Assembly (NCBI GenBank): GCA_963662395.1
Contig: OY759511.1
Coordinates: 3,410,001 to 3,474,000, forward strand
From: JAPOXR01 sp963662395
GTDB taxonomy: Bacteria > Pseudomonadota > Alphaproteobacteria > Rhodobacterales > Rhodobacteraceae
Length of the DNA: 64,000 bases
Reading direction: 5' to 3'
Shown: piece by piece, positions 28,561-38,385 of the stretch
Position numbering within the stretch: position 1 is the stretch's first letter
Layout: each line of letters begins with the position of its first letter
Position numbers and translations under genes: made by a program
Notes under the pieces: generated by a model
The model's input: the letters and a program-made list of their open reading frames with translations, nothing else
Told to the model about the DNA's origin: nothing
The model's database searches: none

Positions 28561-31500
28561 TCAGGACTTCCGGCGGGGAAAAATGGCGCGCCAGCTTTTT
28601 TCGCCCCGTCCGTTTCCGTGGAGAATCGGTAGCGAGTTGTTGGGACAGTTCCGCGAAAACGTCAGCAGCAGGCCCTGCTCTCCGTAGCCTAGCGGGTTCC
28701 TCTTCTGAACGCGCACCCCAAGGTCGCGCGCCAGCATCTTCGCCACGTTCTTTTCCTCGACGGACTTCCAGAACCCCAACCCCTCCGGGAAAGCAAAACT
28801 GTCCTCCCCGATCGTCTCGCACACTTCGAGATCGGCGTTTGCCATCTCGCGCTCCAGAAAAGCCTTCACCACCGACTCGCCCTTCGAGGTTCCGCACAGG
28901 ACCGCTACCGACAAGGGAATCACCGTCCCGATTCCGGCTTCCAGAAACCCAGTGCTCAGGTCCGATAGCCTGTCGACCATGTTGTTGCCGGTGCCGAGCA
29001 TGTCGTCGACCAGGACGACGCCCACCTGCTTGCCCGGTTCGACCGATCCGACGGCGGAGACGACTTTGCTGGGCACCACGATGTTGGTCGAAGTGATTTC
29101 GTTCACGGCTGCATAGATGCTCGCATAGTGAGCCCCGCTCTTTCCGGGACCATCTCCGTAGGTAACGAAAATGTCTTCCCGCCGCTGTGCCCGGGACCGT
29201 TTCACGAATGTGGGCAGCTTGGAGCGAATTCGCCTGTGTGCCTGTTCGAACTTCTCCCTGACTTCCGGTTCCCGGAGAAACCGGGCGTTCTCAAGTATCT
29301 TGAACAGGATCCGTCTTTCGACATTGCTGTCTACCTGTTGAATCCAGGCTCTCACGTCATCCGAAGTAATCTGACGACCTTGGTACAGATCCCAGCTGTC
29401 GACCAATACCCCGATCTCGTGGGCATGCACATAGGCCTCGTCTTCCCGGATTTGCTTCGCGGCTGCCAGTTCATCCCCCAACTGATCGCTGACCAGACGG
29501 GAAAACCCGCCCTCGCGCAACCAGTCGGCAAACAGGCTGACGGTTGGAGAATACGCATCTTCTGTCTGTCGAAGTACGTTGCGCCGGCAAAAGTCGTCGA
29601 GCAGAGGTAACACTTCGCTGGCAGGCAGCAGGCCTGAATACAGATTCTTCGAAATGTTTTCGCAAGTCGGCGACAGGCCTGCCCGCGCCGCCCGCGCCCA
29701 GGCCACGAGGAGCCGGCAGCGGTTCAGCGACGTGATTTCGACATCGTTGGAATCTCCTCTTATCCCGTCACGCCAGTAATGCGCGAAGGTATTGGTGTCG
29801 AGGCTGCCGATCATGCGTTCGGCGGCCTTGTCCACCTCGGCGGGGGAAACCTCCGCATCCTTGTGCTGGACTGCTCGTTCGTACAGCGCGATGCAGAGGA
29901 CTTTCGTGAAGTAGGGATGTCCGTCCGTCAGGTCGAAGAGCTTGCGAACAGCTGCTTCGTGAACCTTGATGCTGTGCGCGACCGGGTTTTCGACCAGGGC
30001 GCGGTAGTCTGCCCATTCCGAAGACAGGTCGAAGCTGTCGAGGGATTCGCCGGCAAATCGATTGAGCTTTTCTCCCTGCGACGACATCACGTAGGGCATT
30101 TTCTCTGCCCCCACCAGAATGAATGAAATATTCGGTTTCGAGGACAGGGTTCGCAGGTTCAGGAAGAACGTATTCGCCAGCTCCCCGTAGCGATACAGAT
30201 CTTCATTTATCTCGTCGAACTCGTCGAGGATGACGACTACTCGCGTAGCGGGCCGTTCCTGCCTCAGGGAATTCAGAAGACGATTGAGGGGTATCAGGGA
30301 CGAAGAATAGTCCTGCCCGGCCAATTCGACATGGCGGGGCAACAATGCCGACAGGAAGGATTCCAACTGCTGCCCGAGCTCCTGAAGCGTGTCGGGCCCG
30401 GTGGCGTGGCGAATTTCACCGCATTCCAGGTACAGGACATGATAGTCGCCATCGTGCGGCGCGTTCGTTATCCGGGCCTCGACTGCGCGTGCCAGAGAAC
30501 TCTTGCCGACCCGCTTCTGCCCGGTGATGTAGCAGGACTCCATGGAGTCGGGGGCCAGGCGGCGTATCAATCGCTGGAGGGCGTCCCGACGGCCATAGAA
30601 ATGCTCGTCATGAACGACCTCCAGACTGTATGGCTGCTGCCGGGAAAGCGCGCCCCAGTCGAGGTCGGTCCGCTGGGCCAGGACACATATAGTGAAGTCG
30701 CAGGTCCGGGTGGCGGGCGGCTGGACGAGAACAGTCCATTCGATGCTGACGTGAACCTCCAGACCGTCTTTGGGAACATCGAGAGAAAGCAGCAGTGTCA
30801 GGATGAAGGATGCCGGGTCGATGTCGCCGAGATTCGTTTCTTCCGTATGGACCGTGCAATGTTCCGCGATGCAGTAGGCACGAACGTTGAGTGCGACGCC
30901 CGGTCCGGTGTTTTCGAGAGGGATGTGGAGTTCGAACGGGGTATCCGTGACGTGCAGGGGGTATTTCTTCGGAATCTCGAAGACACTGGCGGGTGGAGTA
31001 ATGGCGCAATCGAATTTTTCCGCCATGCCGAATTGGAGTGAGTCGATTTCGGTTTGGATATTGTGCAGAAAAGGCAGGACGAAGTCTCTGACAAAGAAAG
31101 TCGGACTGGGATCAAGGTGGTCTATTTCCTCGCTTACGGTTTCGGACAAATTCTGCAGGTTGGTCTGGAGCTCCCTGTCATGTGATTTGTTAGTTTGACC
31201 GACAAGATTGAGAATGCTGGCGATTGACGTAATCGTGGCCTGAAATCCGAGAGGGTTTAGATAGGACTTGAGCTGGCCGTGATTCAGCGTCTGCATGAGG
31301 GACTGGCGACGGCCGACCAGATCGTGGAGTCCCGAGATCGGTTGAGTCAGGGTCTGCAGCTCTTGACAAACGTCGGAGTGGAACCTCGCGTAAGCTGCAA
31401 GGCGGGTATGGGTCAGTGACTTCGTTCGATCGGGCAGGACCGCGGTAATCGCGTCGTTGCCCTGCTCGATCAATTTCACCAAGTGTCGCCCGGCCGAGCT

Positions 31501-31836
31501 TGCGATTGTTTCCGGCAGCAGCCCGTTACAGGAGAGGAGGCGGATAGCGAGTGTGCTGAATTGTTTGGTCCCCGGCAAAGGCGTGGTCGTCGCGAGGCGC
31601 TCGAAAATATTGGAGAAGGAGAGAGACGTGTCCTCCGGCATCTCGGCCAACTGAAGTAGGGCGTGGCGTATGCTCTTCCTGGCCGACCTGCAGTCGAGCG
31701 ATCCGGATGAGTATCCTTCGATGTTCGCTTCTATGATTTCGGCGAGAGAAAAAGTGCGGTCCATGAGAGCCTTGGTCTGCTTTGAACGGTGGACGGTGTA
31801 CGATAGTCGGGCTCGCCGGGCGTCTGAGCGAGGCAT
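28561..31836 (-). CDS. AAA/STAND ATPase fused to a C-terminal phosphoribosyltransferase-like domain
   Basis: 1091 residues from ATG 31836 (ATG at 31764, residue 25, is an alternative start). Residues 1-280 are helical. About 285-400 form a beta-rich region (FELHIPLENTGPGVALNVRAY, VHVSIEWTVLVQ). An ATPase follows with Walker A GQKRVGKS at 439-446 and Walker B VVVILDEFDE at 533-542. A helical, winged-helix stretch ends near 860. The C-terminus has IFVTYGDGPGKSGAHYAS, the PRPP-loop-like VVLVDDMLGTGNN at 940-952, and GFWKSVEEKNVAKMLARDLG. This matches PRTase-CE domains known from bacterial conflict systems, where they act as predicted effectors. It is isolated from its surroundings by IS remnants on both sides. 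The domain calls are good; a defence role is inference. Confidence 0.75.
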   Translation of the reverse strand: MPRSDARRARLSYTVHRSKQTKALMDRTFSLAEIIEANIEGYSSGSLDCRSARKSIRHALLQLAEMPEDTSLSFSNIFERLATTTPLPGTKQFSTLAIRLLSCNGLLPETIASSAGRHLVKLIEQGNDAITAVLPDRTKSLTHTRLAAYARFHSDVCQELQTLTQPISGLHDLVGRRQSLMQTLNHGQLKSYLNPLGFQATITSIASILNLVGQTNKSHDRELQTNLQNLSETVSEEIDHLDPSPTFFVRDFVLPFLHNIQTEIDSLQFGMAEKFDCAITPPASVFEIPKKYPLHVTDTPFELHIPLENTGPGVALNVRAYCIAEHCTVHTEETNLGDIDPASFILTLLLSLDVPKDGLEVHVSIEWTVLVQPPATRTCDFTICVLAQRTDLDWGALSRQQPYSLEVVHDEHFYGRRDALQRLIRRLAPDSMESCYITGQKRVGKSSLARAVEARITNAPHDGDYHVLYLECGEIRHATGPDTLQELGQQLESFLSALLPRHVELAGQDYSSSLIPLNRLLNSLRQERPATRVVVILDEFDEINEDLYRYGELANTFFLNLRTLSSKPNISFILVGAEKMPYVMSSQGEKLNRFAGESLDSFDLSSEWADYRALVENPVAHSIKVHEAAVRKLFDLTDGHPYFTKVLCIALYERAVQHKDAEVSPAEVDKAAERMIGSLDTNTFAHYWRDGIRGDSNDVEITSLNRCRLLVAWARAARAGLSPTCENISKNLYSGLLPASEVLPLLDDFCRRNVLRQTEDAYSPTVSLFADWLREGGFSRLVSDQLGDELAAAKQIREDEAYVHAHEIGVLVDSWDLYQGRQITSDDVRAWIQQVDSNVERRILFKILENARFLREPEVREKFEQAHRRIRSKLPTFVKRSRAQRREDIFVTYGDGPGKSGAHYASIYAAVNEITSTNIVVPSKVVSAVGSVEPGKQVGVVLVDDMLGTGNNMVDRLSDLSTGFLEAGIGTVIPLSVAVLCGTSKGESVVKAFLEREMANADLEVCETIGEDSFAFPEGLGFWKSVEEKNVAKMLARDLGVRVQKRNPLGYGEQGLLLTFSRNCPNNSLPILHGNGRGEKSWRAIFPRRKS

Positions 31837-31979
31837 TCATGTCACAATCGCGAGGGACGCTCAATGAAGGGCAGGAGGCCGGACCCATGGCCCGTCGGAG
31901 CCGCCGGCCGGAAGGGGTTGTCGTATTTGCGTGATCCCCGATAGGCTCCCGGAGCCGCCCGACGGCCGCCGGGCGTTGC

Positions 31980-32500
31980 CTCGGCGTTTTTCCCTGTATC
32001 TGCCTGTAGACGAGAAGCCTAGTCAGGAAAGCGTCGGCCTGAAGGCTACCGCGCACCTGGCGCCAATCCCGAAACGCCTGTTCCGCCAGATCGGCGAGAT
32101 CGGGCGCTTCCCGCCGGGTAAAGCGGAGCGCGCGGTTGTAGTCGGCGTCGTGGCGGGCTTCCTGAAGCTGGACGAAGGCGGTGGCGACATCGATCAGCGG
32201 TTGTTGAACCTGTTGGCGGTCCAGGCCGGATGCGAGCCTTGGGGGGTATCGACCTCCGGGTGAACGCAGCGGCGGTCTGCTTCATTGCCGAGTGGCGAAA
32301 GGCGCGGGCGAGACTGTCACGCAGAGGACCGCGAACATTGCCCGACAGCATGAGTCTTGTCGCTTCATTGACCAGAAGGTGAAAGAGGGCGTAGTAGGAA
32401 GCCGAGACCGAGCGGCGAAGGCTGGTCCGGGTCGGTTTCTTGGGCTCCTTGCGGGCGAGGAAATGCGCTTGTTTCAGTAACTCCGAGTGCAGGCTCCTGC
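31980..32500 (-). pseudogene. HEPN-like protein gene, frameshifted
   Basis: A first frame reads LHSELLKQAHFLARKEPKKP, TSLRRSVSASYYALFHLLVNEATRLML and RDSLARAFRHSAMKQTAAAFT, the signature of a widespread four-helix HEPN-type protein. The C-terminal half continues in another frame as LIDVATAFVQLQEARHDADYNRALRFTRREA and FRDWRQVRGSLQADAFL. The frame change falls at a run of six Gs at about 32240-32246, so a homopolymer slip broke it. No start codon is visible. The sequence upstream (about 32500-32640) reads KDDDVEFAKRSRLRSIIRDLV and may be the tail of a partner gene. Confidence 0.65.
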
Positions 32501-32689
32501 CGAATGGTCGACCTCGGATGCGCCGCGGAAACGGACGTAGACGAGCATGGAGGAATCGGTCTTCTCTTCGACAAGATCGCGAATGATCGAGCGCAGTCGC
32601 GATCGCTTCGCGAATTCCACGTCATCGTCCTTCAGCTCGGGAAATCCGCGCCGAAGTAGTCCAAAAAACCTACAGTGTCAATGGAAACA

Positions 32690-32698
32690 GCGACATAG
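32690..32698. repeat. Target-site copy gcgacatag, first of three
   Basis: The same nonamer gcgacatag stands at 32690-32698, 34267-34275 and 35841-35849, bracketing both tandem elements. It encodes part of AYVA of the interrupted AbiEi-like gene when read on the minus strand. Confidence 0.8.
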
Positions 32699-34267
32699 CC
32701 AGAAATTCTAATTATTCCAGCATGTCTTGACTTTCGGCTATTTCGGGTTGCGTGTCGGGGGCTTGGGTAGCCGGCACATGAGTGCCGGCGGTGCTTCACG
32801 GAGGCTGTTCCGGAAGCTGGTCGGTGGTGATGCTTACCAGGAACTGGTCCCAGTTGCCGAAGACGACATGATTGACCAGGATCTTCAGCTGATCGAGCAT
32901 CTGGTAGCGGGCCACCCACCTCTTGCGCGCTGCCTTCCACCGGGGGCAGACCATCTGGCATGCGCTCTGCATGAGAAGGGCAACCAGGTTGAACATTGCC
33001 AGCACGCTGGACACGGTCGATTCTCCATGGCCGAAGTTGTGCTCGAGATGGAAAAACTTTTTCAGCTCCCGAAATACCGAATTCTCCACCGTCCAGCGGG
33101 TGCGGGCACACTCGGCCAACTCGGCGATGTTGTCTTTGGTGATGGTGATGTCGGTGGCGAAGGTGCTGTAGTAGACCTGCTTGCCGGTCTCCGAGGTCAC
33201 GGTGATCTCGAACCAGCCCACCTTCATCGCCCCCGGCCCGTCCCTCAATGGCAGATCATTCATCCACCGGGTGTGGAAGTGATGCTTGCGCTTGCCCCCC
33301 AGCCGCCTGGTCCGCCTGGCCTCGTCGAGCGCAACGCCATGAATATACTCGTATAACGTGGTATGGTTGCCCGGCTTGCAGGTCAGGATGAAGTGCCCGC
33401 CGGCATTCCCGATCGCCTCGCAGACCGGCTGGCAGCAATGGAGATCATCACCCAGATAGATCGGCTTCAGCCGCGCCGCCCAGGGCCCGACACGTGCCAG
33501 CCAGCGCTTCACGGCCGCCCGCTCGCAATCCTGCTTGCCTGCACCGTCCTGCGGCGTGATGAACTCCGGCGGCAATGGCAAGAGCTCGGCACTTCCCGGG
33601 GCAACGATGCTGGCCCCGACCATGGCATGGTAGTGGCGGATGGTCCCGTCGGACTGCTTCTGCGTGGAGCAGTTCGGACACTCGATCCTGGTCGAGGAGA
33701 CGTATTCGGTGCCATCGAGTGCAACCAGCAGATGCCCGTTCAGCCGGCGCAGCTTCTCCAGCGCGCCTCTTCGCTTCAGCCCGTCCACCACATGGTGGAA
33801 CACCGGATCGAAATGCCCGGCCGGCACCCCGTCCAGCATCTTGCGGACATGATTGTCGGACGGGATGGTCTCGATACCGAAGAGGGTATGGGCATTGGAG
33901 CGTCCCTGGCGGGAGAGCATCTGCCGCTGCGCATGCAGGAAGGATGGTGACTGCAGGAACAGCCGGACATGGCGATATCGGCCATCGGGATCGGCGCGTT
34001 CTTCCCTTCTCTCCGGTCCGGAGCCCGCGAGCAGAGCTCGCGCATCACCTTCATGTATCCGGACAGGGGTGTCATGTGCCGCATCTTGCACGAAACGGAT
34101 CCTTGTACAAGAACAAAATGGGATCAATTGCACGTTTTTGCCCGCCAGGGGCGGCGAATCACCCTCCGGCCGCAGGGCCGGTCGCCGGACCGGACCACGA
34201 AAAAAATGACACCGATTCAAAAAGACATGTCAAATCAGTGAGATGGAGCCATAATTAGAATTTCTGG
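32699..34267 (-). mobile_element. ISNCY-like insertion sequence, tandem copy 1
   Basis: Termini ccagaaattctaatt (32699) and aattagaatttctgg (ending 34267) are inverted repeats. The transposase is on the minus strand. The 8-bp core cgacatag is duplicated at both sides. Length about 1.57 kb. Family assignment rests on the transposase and is tentative. Confidence 0.8.
32796..34075 (-). pseudogene. ISNCY-type transposase with an N-terminal frame change
   Basis: The likely start is ATG 34075 (MTPLSGYMKVMRELCSRAP, IPMADIAMSG). The frame then shifts by one base near 33970, and the main frame continues as LFLQSPSFLHAQRQML, ARTLFGIE-like ANTLFGIETIPSDNHVRKMLDG, YHAMVGASIVAPG, LGDDLHCCQPVC, and WTVENSVFRELKKFFHLEHNFGHGESTVSSVL to the stop at 32796. 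The 474-residue frame that begins at 34220 uses a non-homologous N-terminus. The second copy has the same break, so it is either an inherited defect or a programmed -1 shift. Confidence 0.75.
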
Positions 34268-34275
34268 CGACATAG

Positions 34276-35840
34276 CAGTAATTCCAATCACTCCATCATG
34301 TCTTGACTTTCGGCTGTTTCGGGTTGCGTGTCGGGGGGGCTTGGGTGGCCGGCACAGGGTGCCGGCGGTGCTTCACGGAGGCTGCGCCGGAAGCTCGTCG
34401 GTGGCGATGGTCACGAGGAACCGGTCCCGGCCGCCGAACACGACATGATTGGCCAGGATCTTCAGCTGGTCCGGCATCTGGTATCGCGCGACCCACCGCC
34501 GGCGAGCGGCCTGCCACCGGCTGCAGACCATCCGGCATGCGCTCTGCATCAGGAGGGCAATCAGGTCGGACATCGCCGGCACGCTGGAGAGGGTCCTGGA
34601 TCCATGGCCGAAGTTGCGCTCGAGATGGTAAGATTTCCTGAGCTCCGGGAACACCGGGTTTTCCACGGTCCAGCGAGTGCGGGCACATTCGGCCGGCCCG
34701 GCGATATCGTGCCGGCCGACGGGCAGGTCGGTGGCAAAGGTGCCGTGACATGTCTGCTTGCCGGTCTCCGGGGTCCCGGCGGCCCCGAGCCGGTTCACCT
34801 TCATCGCTCCGGGCCCGTCCCTGAGCGGCAGATCCTTCATCCACCGGGTGTGGAAATGCCGCTCGGCCCTCCGCCGGCCCGCTCGGTCCGCCGCAGGCTG
34901 TCCATGTGGGCGCCATGAACATGTTCGCAAGGCGTGACATGGGATGACGGCAGGCAGCTCGGCAGGAAGTTTCCCCCGGAGGCCCGGATCGCCTCGCGGA
35001 CCGGCTGGCAGCAATGGAGACCATCACCCGAAGGGCCGGCTTCAGCCCTGAAGCCCGGGGCCCGACACGTCCCAGCCACCGCTTCACGGCCGCCCGCTCG
35101 CAATCCTGCCTGCCTGCACCGTCCCGGGGGCAGATGAATTCCGGCGGAGTGGCAGCAGATCGGCCCTTCCCGGGGCCACGATACCGGCCCCGACCATGGC
35201 GTGGTAGTAGCGGATGCTGCCATCCTTCTGCTTCTGCGCCCGCCCGTTCGGGCAGCCGAGTTCGGCCCTGGACACGTATTCGGTGCCACCTGCTGCCACC
35301 GGCAGATGCCCGGCCGGCCGCCGCAGCGGCGCAAGGCTGCCTTTCTTCAGAAGCTTGCCGATCACGTGGTGGAACACCGGACCTGCATGTCCGGGAGGCA
35401 CGCCGTCCGGCATCTTGCGGACATGATTGTCGCAGGGGATGTCATCGATGCCGAAGAGGGCATGGGCATTGGAGCGGCCGCGCCGGGAGAGCATCTGCCG
35501 CCGGGCATGCAGGAAGGACGGGGATTGCAGGAACAGCCGGACATGGCGATATCGGCCATCGGGATCCGCGCGTTCTTCCCTTCTCTCCGGTCCGGGGCCC
35601 GCGAGCAGAGGTCGCGCATCACCGCCATGTATCCGGACAAGGGTGTCATGTGCTCCATCTTGCATGGAACGGATTCTTGTACAAGAACAAGATGGGATCA
35701 AATGCACCTTTTTGCCCGCAAGGGGTAGCGAATCACCCTCCGGGGGCCGACCGTCCACGGAACCGGTGCATGAAAAAAAATGGCATCGATTCAGAAAGAC
35801 GTGTCAAATCAGTTAGATAGAGTCAAAATTAGAATTACTG
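34276..35840 (-). mobile_element. ISNCY-like insertion sequence, tandem copy 2, diverged
   Basis: Directly repeated next to copy 1 with only the 9-bp gcgacatag between them. Ends cagtaattccaatcactcc (34276) and aattagaattactg (35840). Visibly diverged from copy 1 and full of indels, so it is not a recent tandem duplication. Confidence 0.8.
34373..35649 (-). pseudogene. ISNCY-type transposase, several frameshifts
   Basis: N-terminal part MTPLSGYMAVMRDLCSRAP from 35649. The next block (LFLQSPSFLHARRQML, ALFGIDDIPCDNHVRKMPDG) lies in a second frame to about 35084. The C-terminal part (HFHTRWMKDLPLRDGPGAMKV, WTVENPVFPELRKSYHLERNFGHG) is in another frame, ending at 34373. Inactive. Confidence 0.85.
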
Positions 35841-35893
35841 GCGACATAGGCACCGCGGCCCACTCGTCTCATCCATCCCTGTTCAGCCCAGCA
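35841..35893 (-). pseudogene. AbiEi-like antitoxin, middle fragment
   Basis: The minus strand here reads WAEQGWMRRVGRGAYVA, which continues the wing of the AbiEi N-terminal winged helix found at 37346-37486. It lies between the IS110 element and ISNCY copy 2. A last scrap of the same frame (AYVAVSIDTVG) is on the other side of the tandem ISNCY pair at about 32660-32698. Confidence 0.6.
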
Positions 35894-37345
35894 TCCATGT
35901 TTGATTGCAAGGGGTTTTTTTGAAGTTGTCCCGGGTTTATACAATTCCATACACGGGTCATACAGTGTTTCTCCACAGCCCGCCGATGCCGCCAGACGCG
36001 CCATTCCACCCCGCTGCCACAGGCAGCGGGAGGCATCCGCTTCATGAACGCCGTCCCGGCGTCGAGATGTCCCTCAGGCCGGCGCCCGCTCCGACCAGGT
36101 GCGACCCTCGCGAAGGAGCGCGTCGGCGGTGACGATGAGCTTGCGCATCACCGCCACCAGCGCCACCTTGTGGTGCTTGCCCTGATCCCGCAGCCGCCGG
36201 TAGAAGGCAATCATCTGCGGGTTGTGCAACGTTGCCGTCAGCGCGGCCATGAAGAGCACGTCTCTTGGCCGCCGCCGTCCGCCGGCCACGTGCCGCGCCC
36301 CGGAATGGACCCCGCTGTCGCGGGCGAATGGCGCCACGCCGATCAGCGCCGCCGCCTGGCGATTGCCGATGCTGCCGAGCTCGGTCATCCACGAGATCAG
36401 CGCCGCCGCGGTGACCGGCCCGATGCCGGGGATCGAGACCAGGATCCGGTAGCGCCCGGCATGGGCGGTGCTGCCATCAATCAACTCCCTGATCGCCGTG
36501 TCATAGCGCTCGATCTCCCTGTCATGCATGGCGACGATGCGGGGGAGCCGCTTTCTGGACACCGGATCGCCAAGCTCGGCGTGCACGACCCTCGCCTTCA
36601 CCCGCTGATCGACAAGCATTTCCCGTGCCACCAGCATGTCGCCGAGATGATCGAGGAAATGCCCGCGCGGCTCGGTAGGCGCCAGGTCCGGGAAGGCGAG
36701 GCCGAAGGCAGCCAGCATCCTGGCATCGACCCGGTCGGTCTTGGCCAGCTTTCCGCTGGCCCTGGCAAAATCCCTGGACTGGCGGGTATGGGCCACCGAG
36801 ACGGCAAAGCCCTTCGCATGCAGGGATTGCAGCAATGCCCGGTGATAGCGCCCGGTGGCCTCGAGGACCACCCGGCCGGGCTTCTTCCTTCCGAACCATC
36901 TGGCAATGGCCCGGAAGCCGTCCCGGTCGTTGGGAAGGGTCCTGTCCTCGCCATCCAGATGAATGTCCAGTTTGTCCTTGCTGACATCGATTCCCGCAAC
37001 TAGCATTGCCATGTCTCCCGCTCCTGTTCCCGCGATGATCCGGTTCCAAAACCCAGGCATCCATTCAGGACCCGGGAGGCAAACGGGAAGGCAGGCCGAC
37101 CATGCTATGCTACGGATCCACTTTCGTGATCCAAGGGGCAATCGGTCCGACCCGCCTTGCGGGGCATGACACCCCGCTTCGCCGTTGCCGGACAGTCAGG
37201 CCATGACAGCTGGCGACGGCGATCCCGTGTGAAGAATGGAGACGTGGAAGCGGCACGGCAACCGCGGAGTTTTCCACAGGAAGGCCCGCGGTACAATGTA
37301 CAACCTCCTTTTCTTCTCTACTCTCTGTTTCTGGTCATACGAGCG
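35894..37345 (-). mobile_element. IS110-family element inserted in an AbiEi-like gene
   Basis: Boundaries are inferred from where the AbiEi-like reading frame is lost (37346) and resumes (35893). IS110 elements lack classical inverted repeats, so the ends are approximate. A small hairpin (gctgcc-acaggcagc) lies at about 36013-36030, downstream of the transposase. Confidence 0.6.
36074..37012 (-). CDS. IS110-family transposase
   Basis: 312 residues from ATG 37012, preceded by GGGAGAC. The N-terminal DEDD RuvC-like domain begins AGIDVSKDKLDIHLDGEDRT, with VVLEATGRYHRALLQSLHAKG and KTDRVDARMLAAF carrying the acidic residues. The C-terminal Transposase_20 domain contains LVSIPGIGPVTAAALISWM and the catalytic serine region HSGARHVAGGRRRPRDVLFMAAL. 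Intact and apparently functional. Confidence 0.92.
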   Translation of the reverse strand: MAMLVAGIDVSKDKLDIHLDGEDRTLPNDRDGFRAIARWFGRKKPGRVVLEATGRYHRALLQSLHAKGFAVSVAHTRQSRDFARASGKLAKTDRVDARMLAAFGLAFPDLAPTEPRGHFLDHLGDMLVAREMLVDQRVKARVVHAELGDPVSRKRLPRIVAMHDREIERYDTAIRELIDGSTAHAGRYRILVSIPGIGPVTAAALISWMTELGSIGNRQAAALIGVAPFARDSGVHSGARHVAGGRRRPRDVLFMAALTATLHNPQMIAFYRRLRDQGKHHKVALVAVMRKLIVTADALLREGRTWSERAPA

Positions 37346-37486
37346 GGACAGTCGCTGGGCGGCACCGGTACGGTCGAGCTGGAGGGCAATCACCACGTCA
37401 TCGACATGTATCACATCGCTGGCCGTGGACAGCACCCGGACAAGTTGTGCGCGTCCTCGGGGGAGGCGGGTGGTAATTTCCTCCAT
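37346..37486 (-). pseudogene. AbiEi-like antitoxin, N-terminal fragment
   Basis: From ATG 37486 with AGGA just upstream: MEEITTRLPRGRAQLV, then DVIHVDDVVIALQLDRTGAAQRLSR, the N-terminal winged helix of AbiEi-type antitoxins. The frame is interrupted after RLSR by the IS110 element, and the rest of the wing is found at 35841-35893. Probable start of a type IV toxin-antitoxin operon destroyed by three insertions. Confidence 0.65.
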
Positions 37487-37935
37487 AGTTCCTGATCAGC
37501 ATAAAGTGATAATTTCGACAAACAGAATAATCTGGAGTGGGAAATTTGCACGCAATCACAAATTTGCAGTAATCGTGAATTATCGCAATTCAGATAACCA
37601 TAAGCTGAAGCCAGCCTGCGGCCGGGTTCGCCCTCGTGTCGCGGTCGCCTGTAATCGATGTCGTCGCATGACCCCTCGGAACGGAAGCAAATCAACAAGT
37701 TGCCGTGCTGGTCGGCGACGACTCTTCGCGCCGGTCAACATGGAAATGGCCAATTGCCGGGAGGAATACGCGCAGTTTCGAACCAGAGCATCGGTGCGGT
37801 AGTTCCAGTTGATTTCCGTTACGGTAGGTCTGGACAGATAGTTGTGTGGCCATCGCTTGGCGGCTTCCTTGACGCCTTGAGCGGGAGCCAGGTTCTCGCC
37901 GATGCTCCCGGTGACCCGGGCAGCGCCCCGGCGAG
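37487..37935. other. Upstream region of the broken AbiEi-like gene
   Basis: About 450 bases; 37495-37610 is AT-rich (aaagtgataatttcgac, cacaaatttgcag, gtgaattatcgcaattcag) and probably held the promoter and operator. No supported gene in the rest. Confidence 0.4.
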
Positions 37936-37936
37936 C

Positions 37937-38385
37937 CAGAAATTCCAATTTTGGATTGTCCTGATTCCAGGTCCTTGACTTGATACGATGTGTCGGATGT
38001 GGTGCATTTTTGCCCCGGGCCCGGCCGGGTGCGCCCTGCCTCCTGCCACTGATTCGAAATCCCCGGCAGCCCTGAATGTGTGGGGAATGACGGTCATCGG
38101 CGACGAAAATGTCGCCGAATTCCTGGTTTGTTCTTGTACATGAAGCCGTTCCATGCAAATTGGGATGCATGTCACCCCTGGCCGGCTGCATGAAGGAGCT
38201 GCGCAACCCTGCGCCAAGGCCCCGGACCCCGGAACCGGGACAAACTCTGCTGACCATTGTCACCAACGAACTTCCCGGGCGCCCTCCATGAGGCACCGCC
38301 GGCACCATGTGCCAGCCACGCAAACCCCCGAACAAGGACTGACTCGGCTGAAATTCAATGCATGAGCGAACAATTGGAATTGCTG
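37937..38385 (+). mobile_element. Internally deleted ISNCY-like element (MITE-like)
   Basis: 449 bp with ends cagaaattccaattttg and caattggaattgctg, like those of the tandem copies. The 5' part (38109-38200) matches the transposase leader, including the ttcttgtaca block and a peptide SPLAGCMKELR. It then jumps directly to the transposase C-terminus LLTIVTNELPGRPP and the right end. About 1.1 kb of the core is missing, so it could move only with a helper transposase. No clear target duplication. Confidence 0.7.

Noticed and set aside
27605..28897. A 430-residue minus-strand protein
   Set aside because: Only the first part (27605-28306) is IS110-like; the upstream part lies over the AAA-PRTase gene in another frame.
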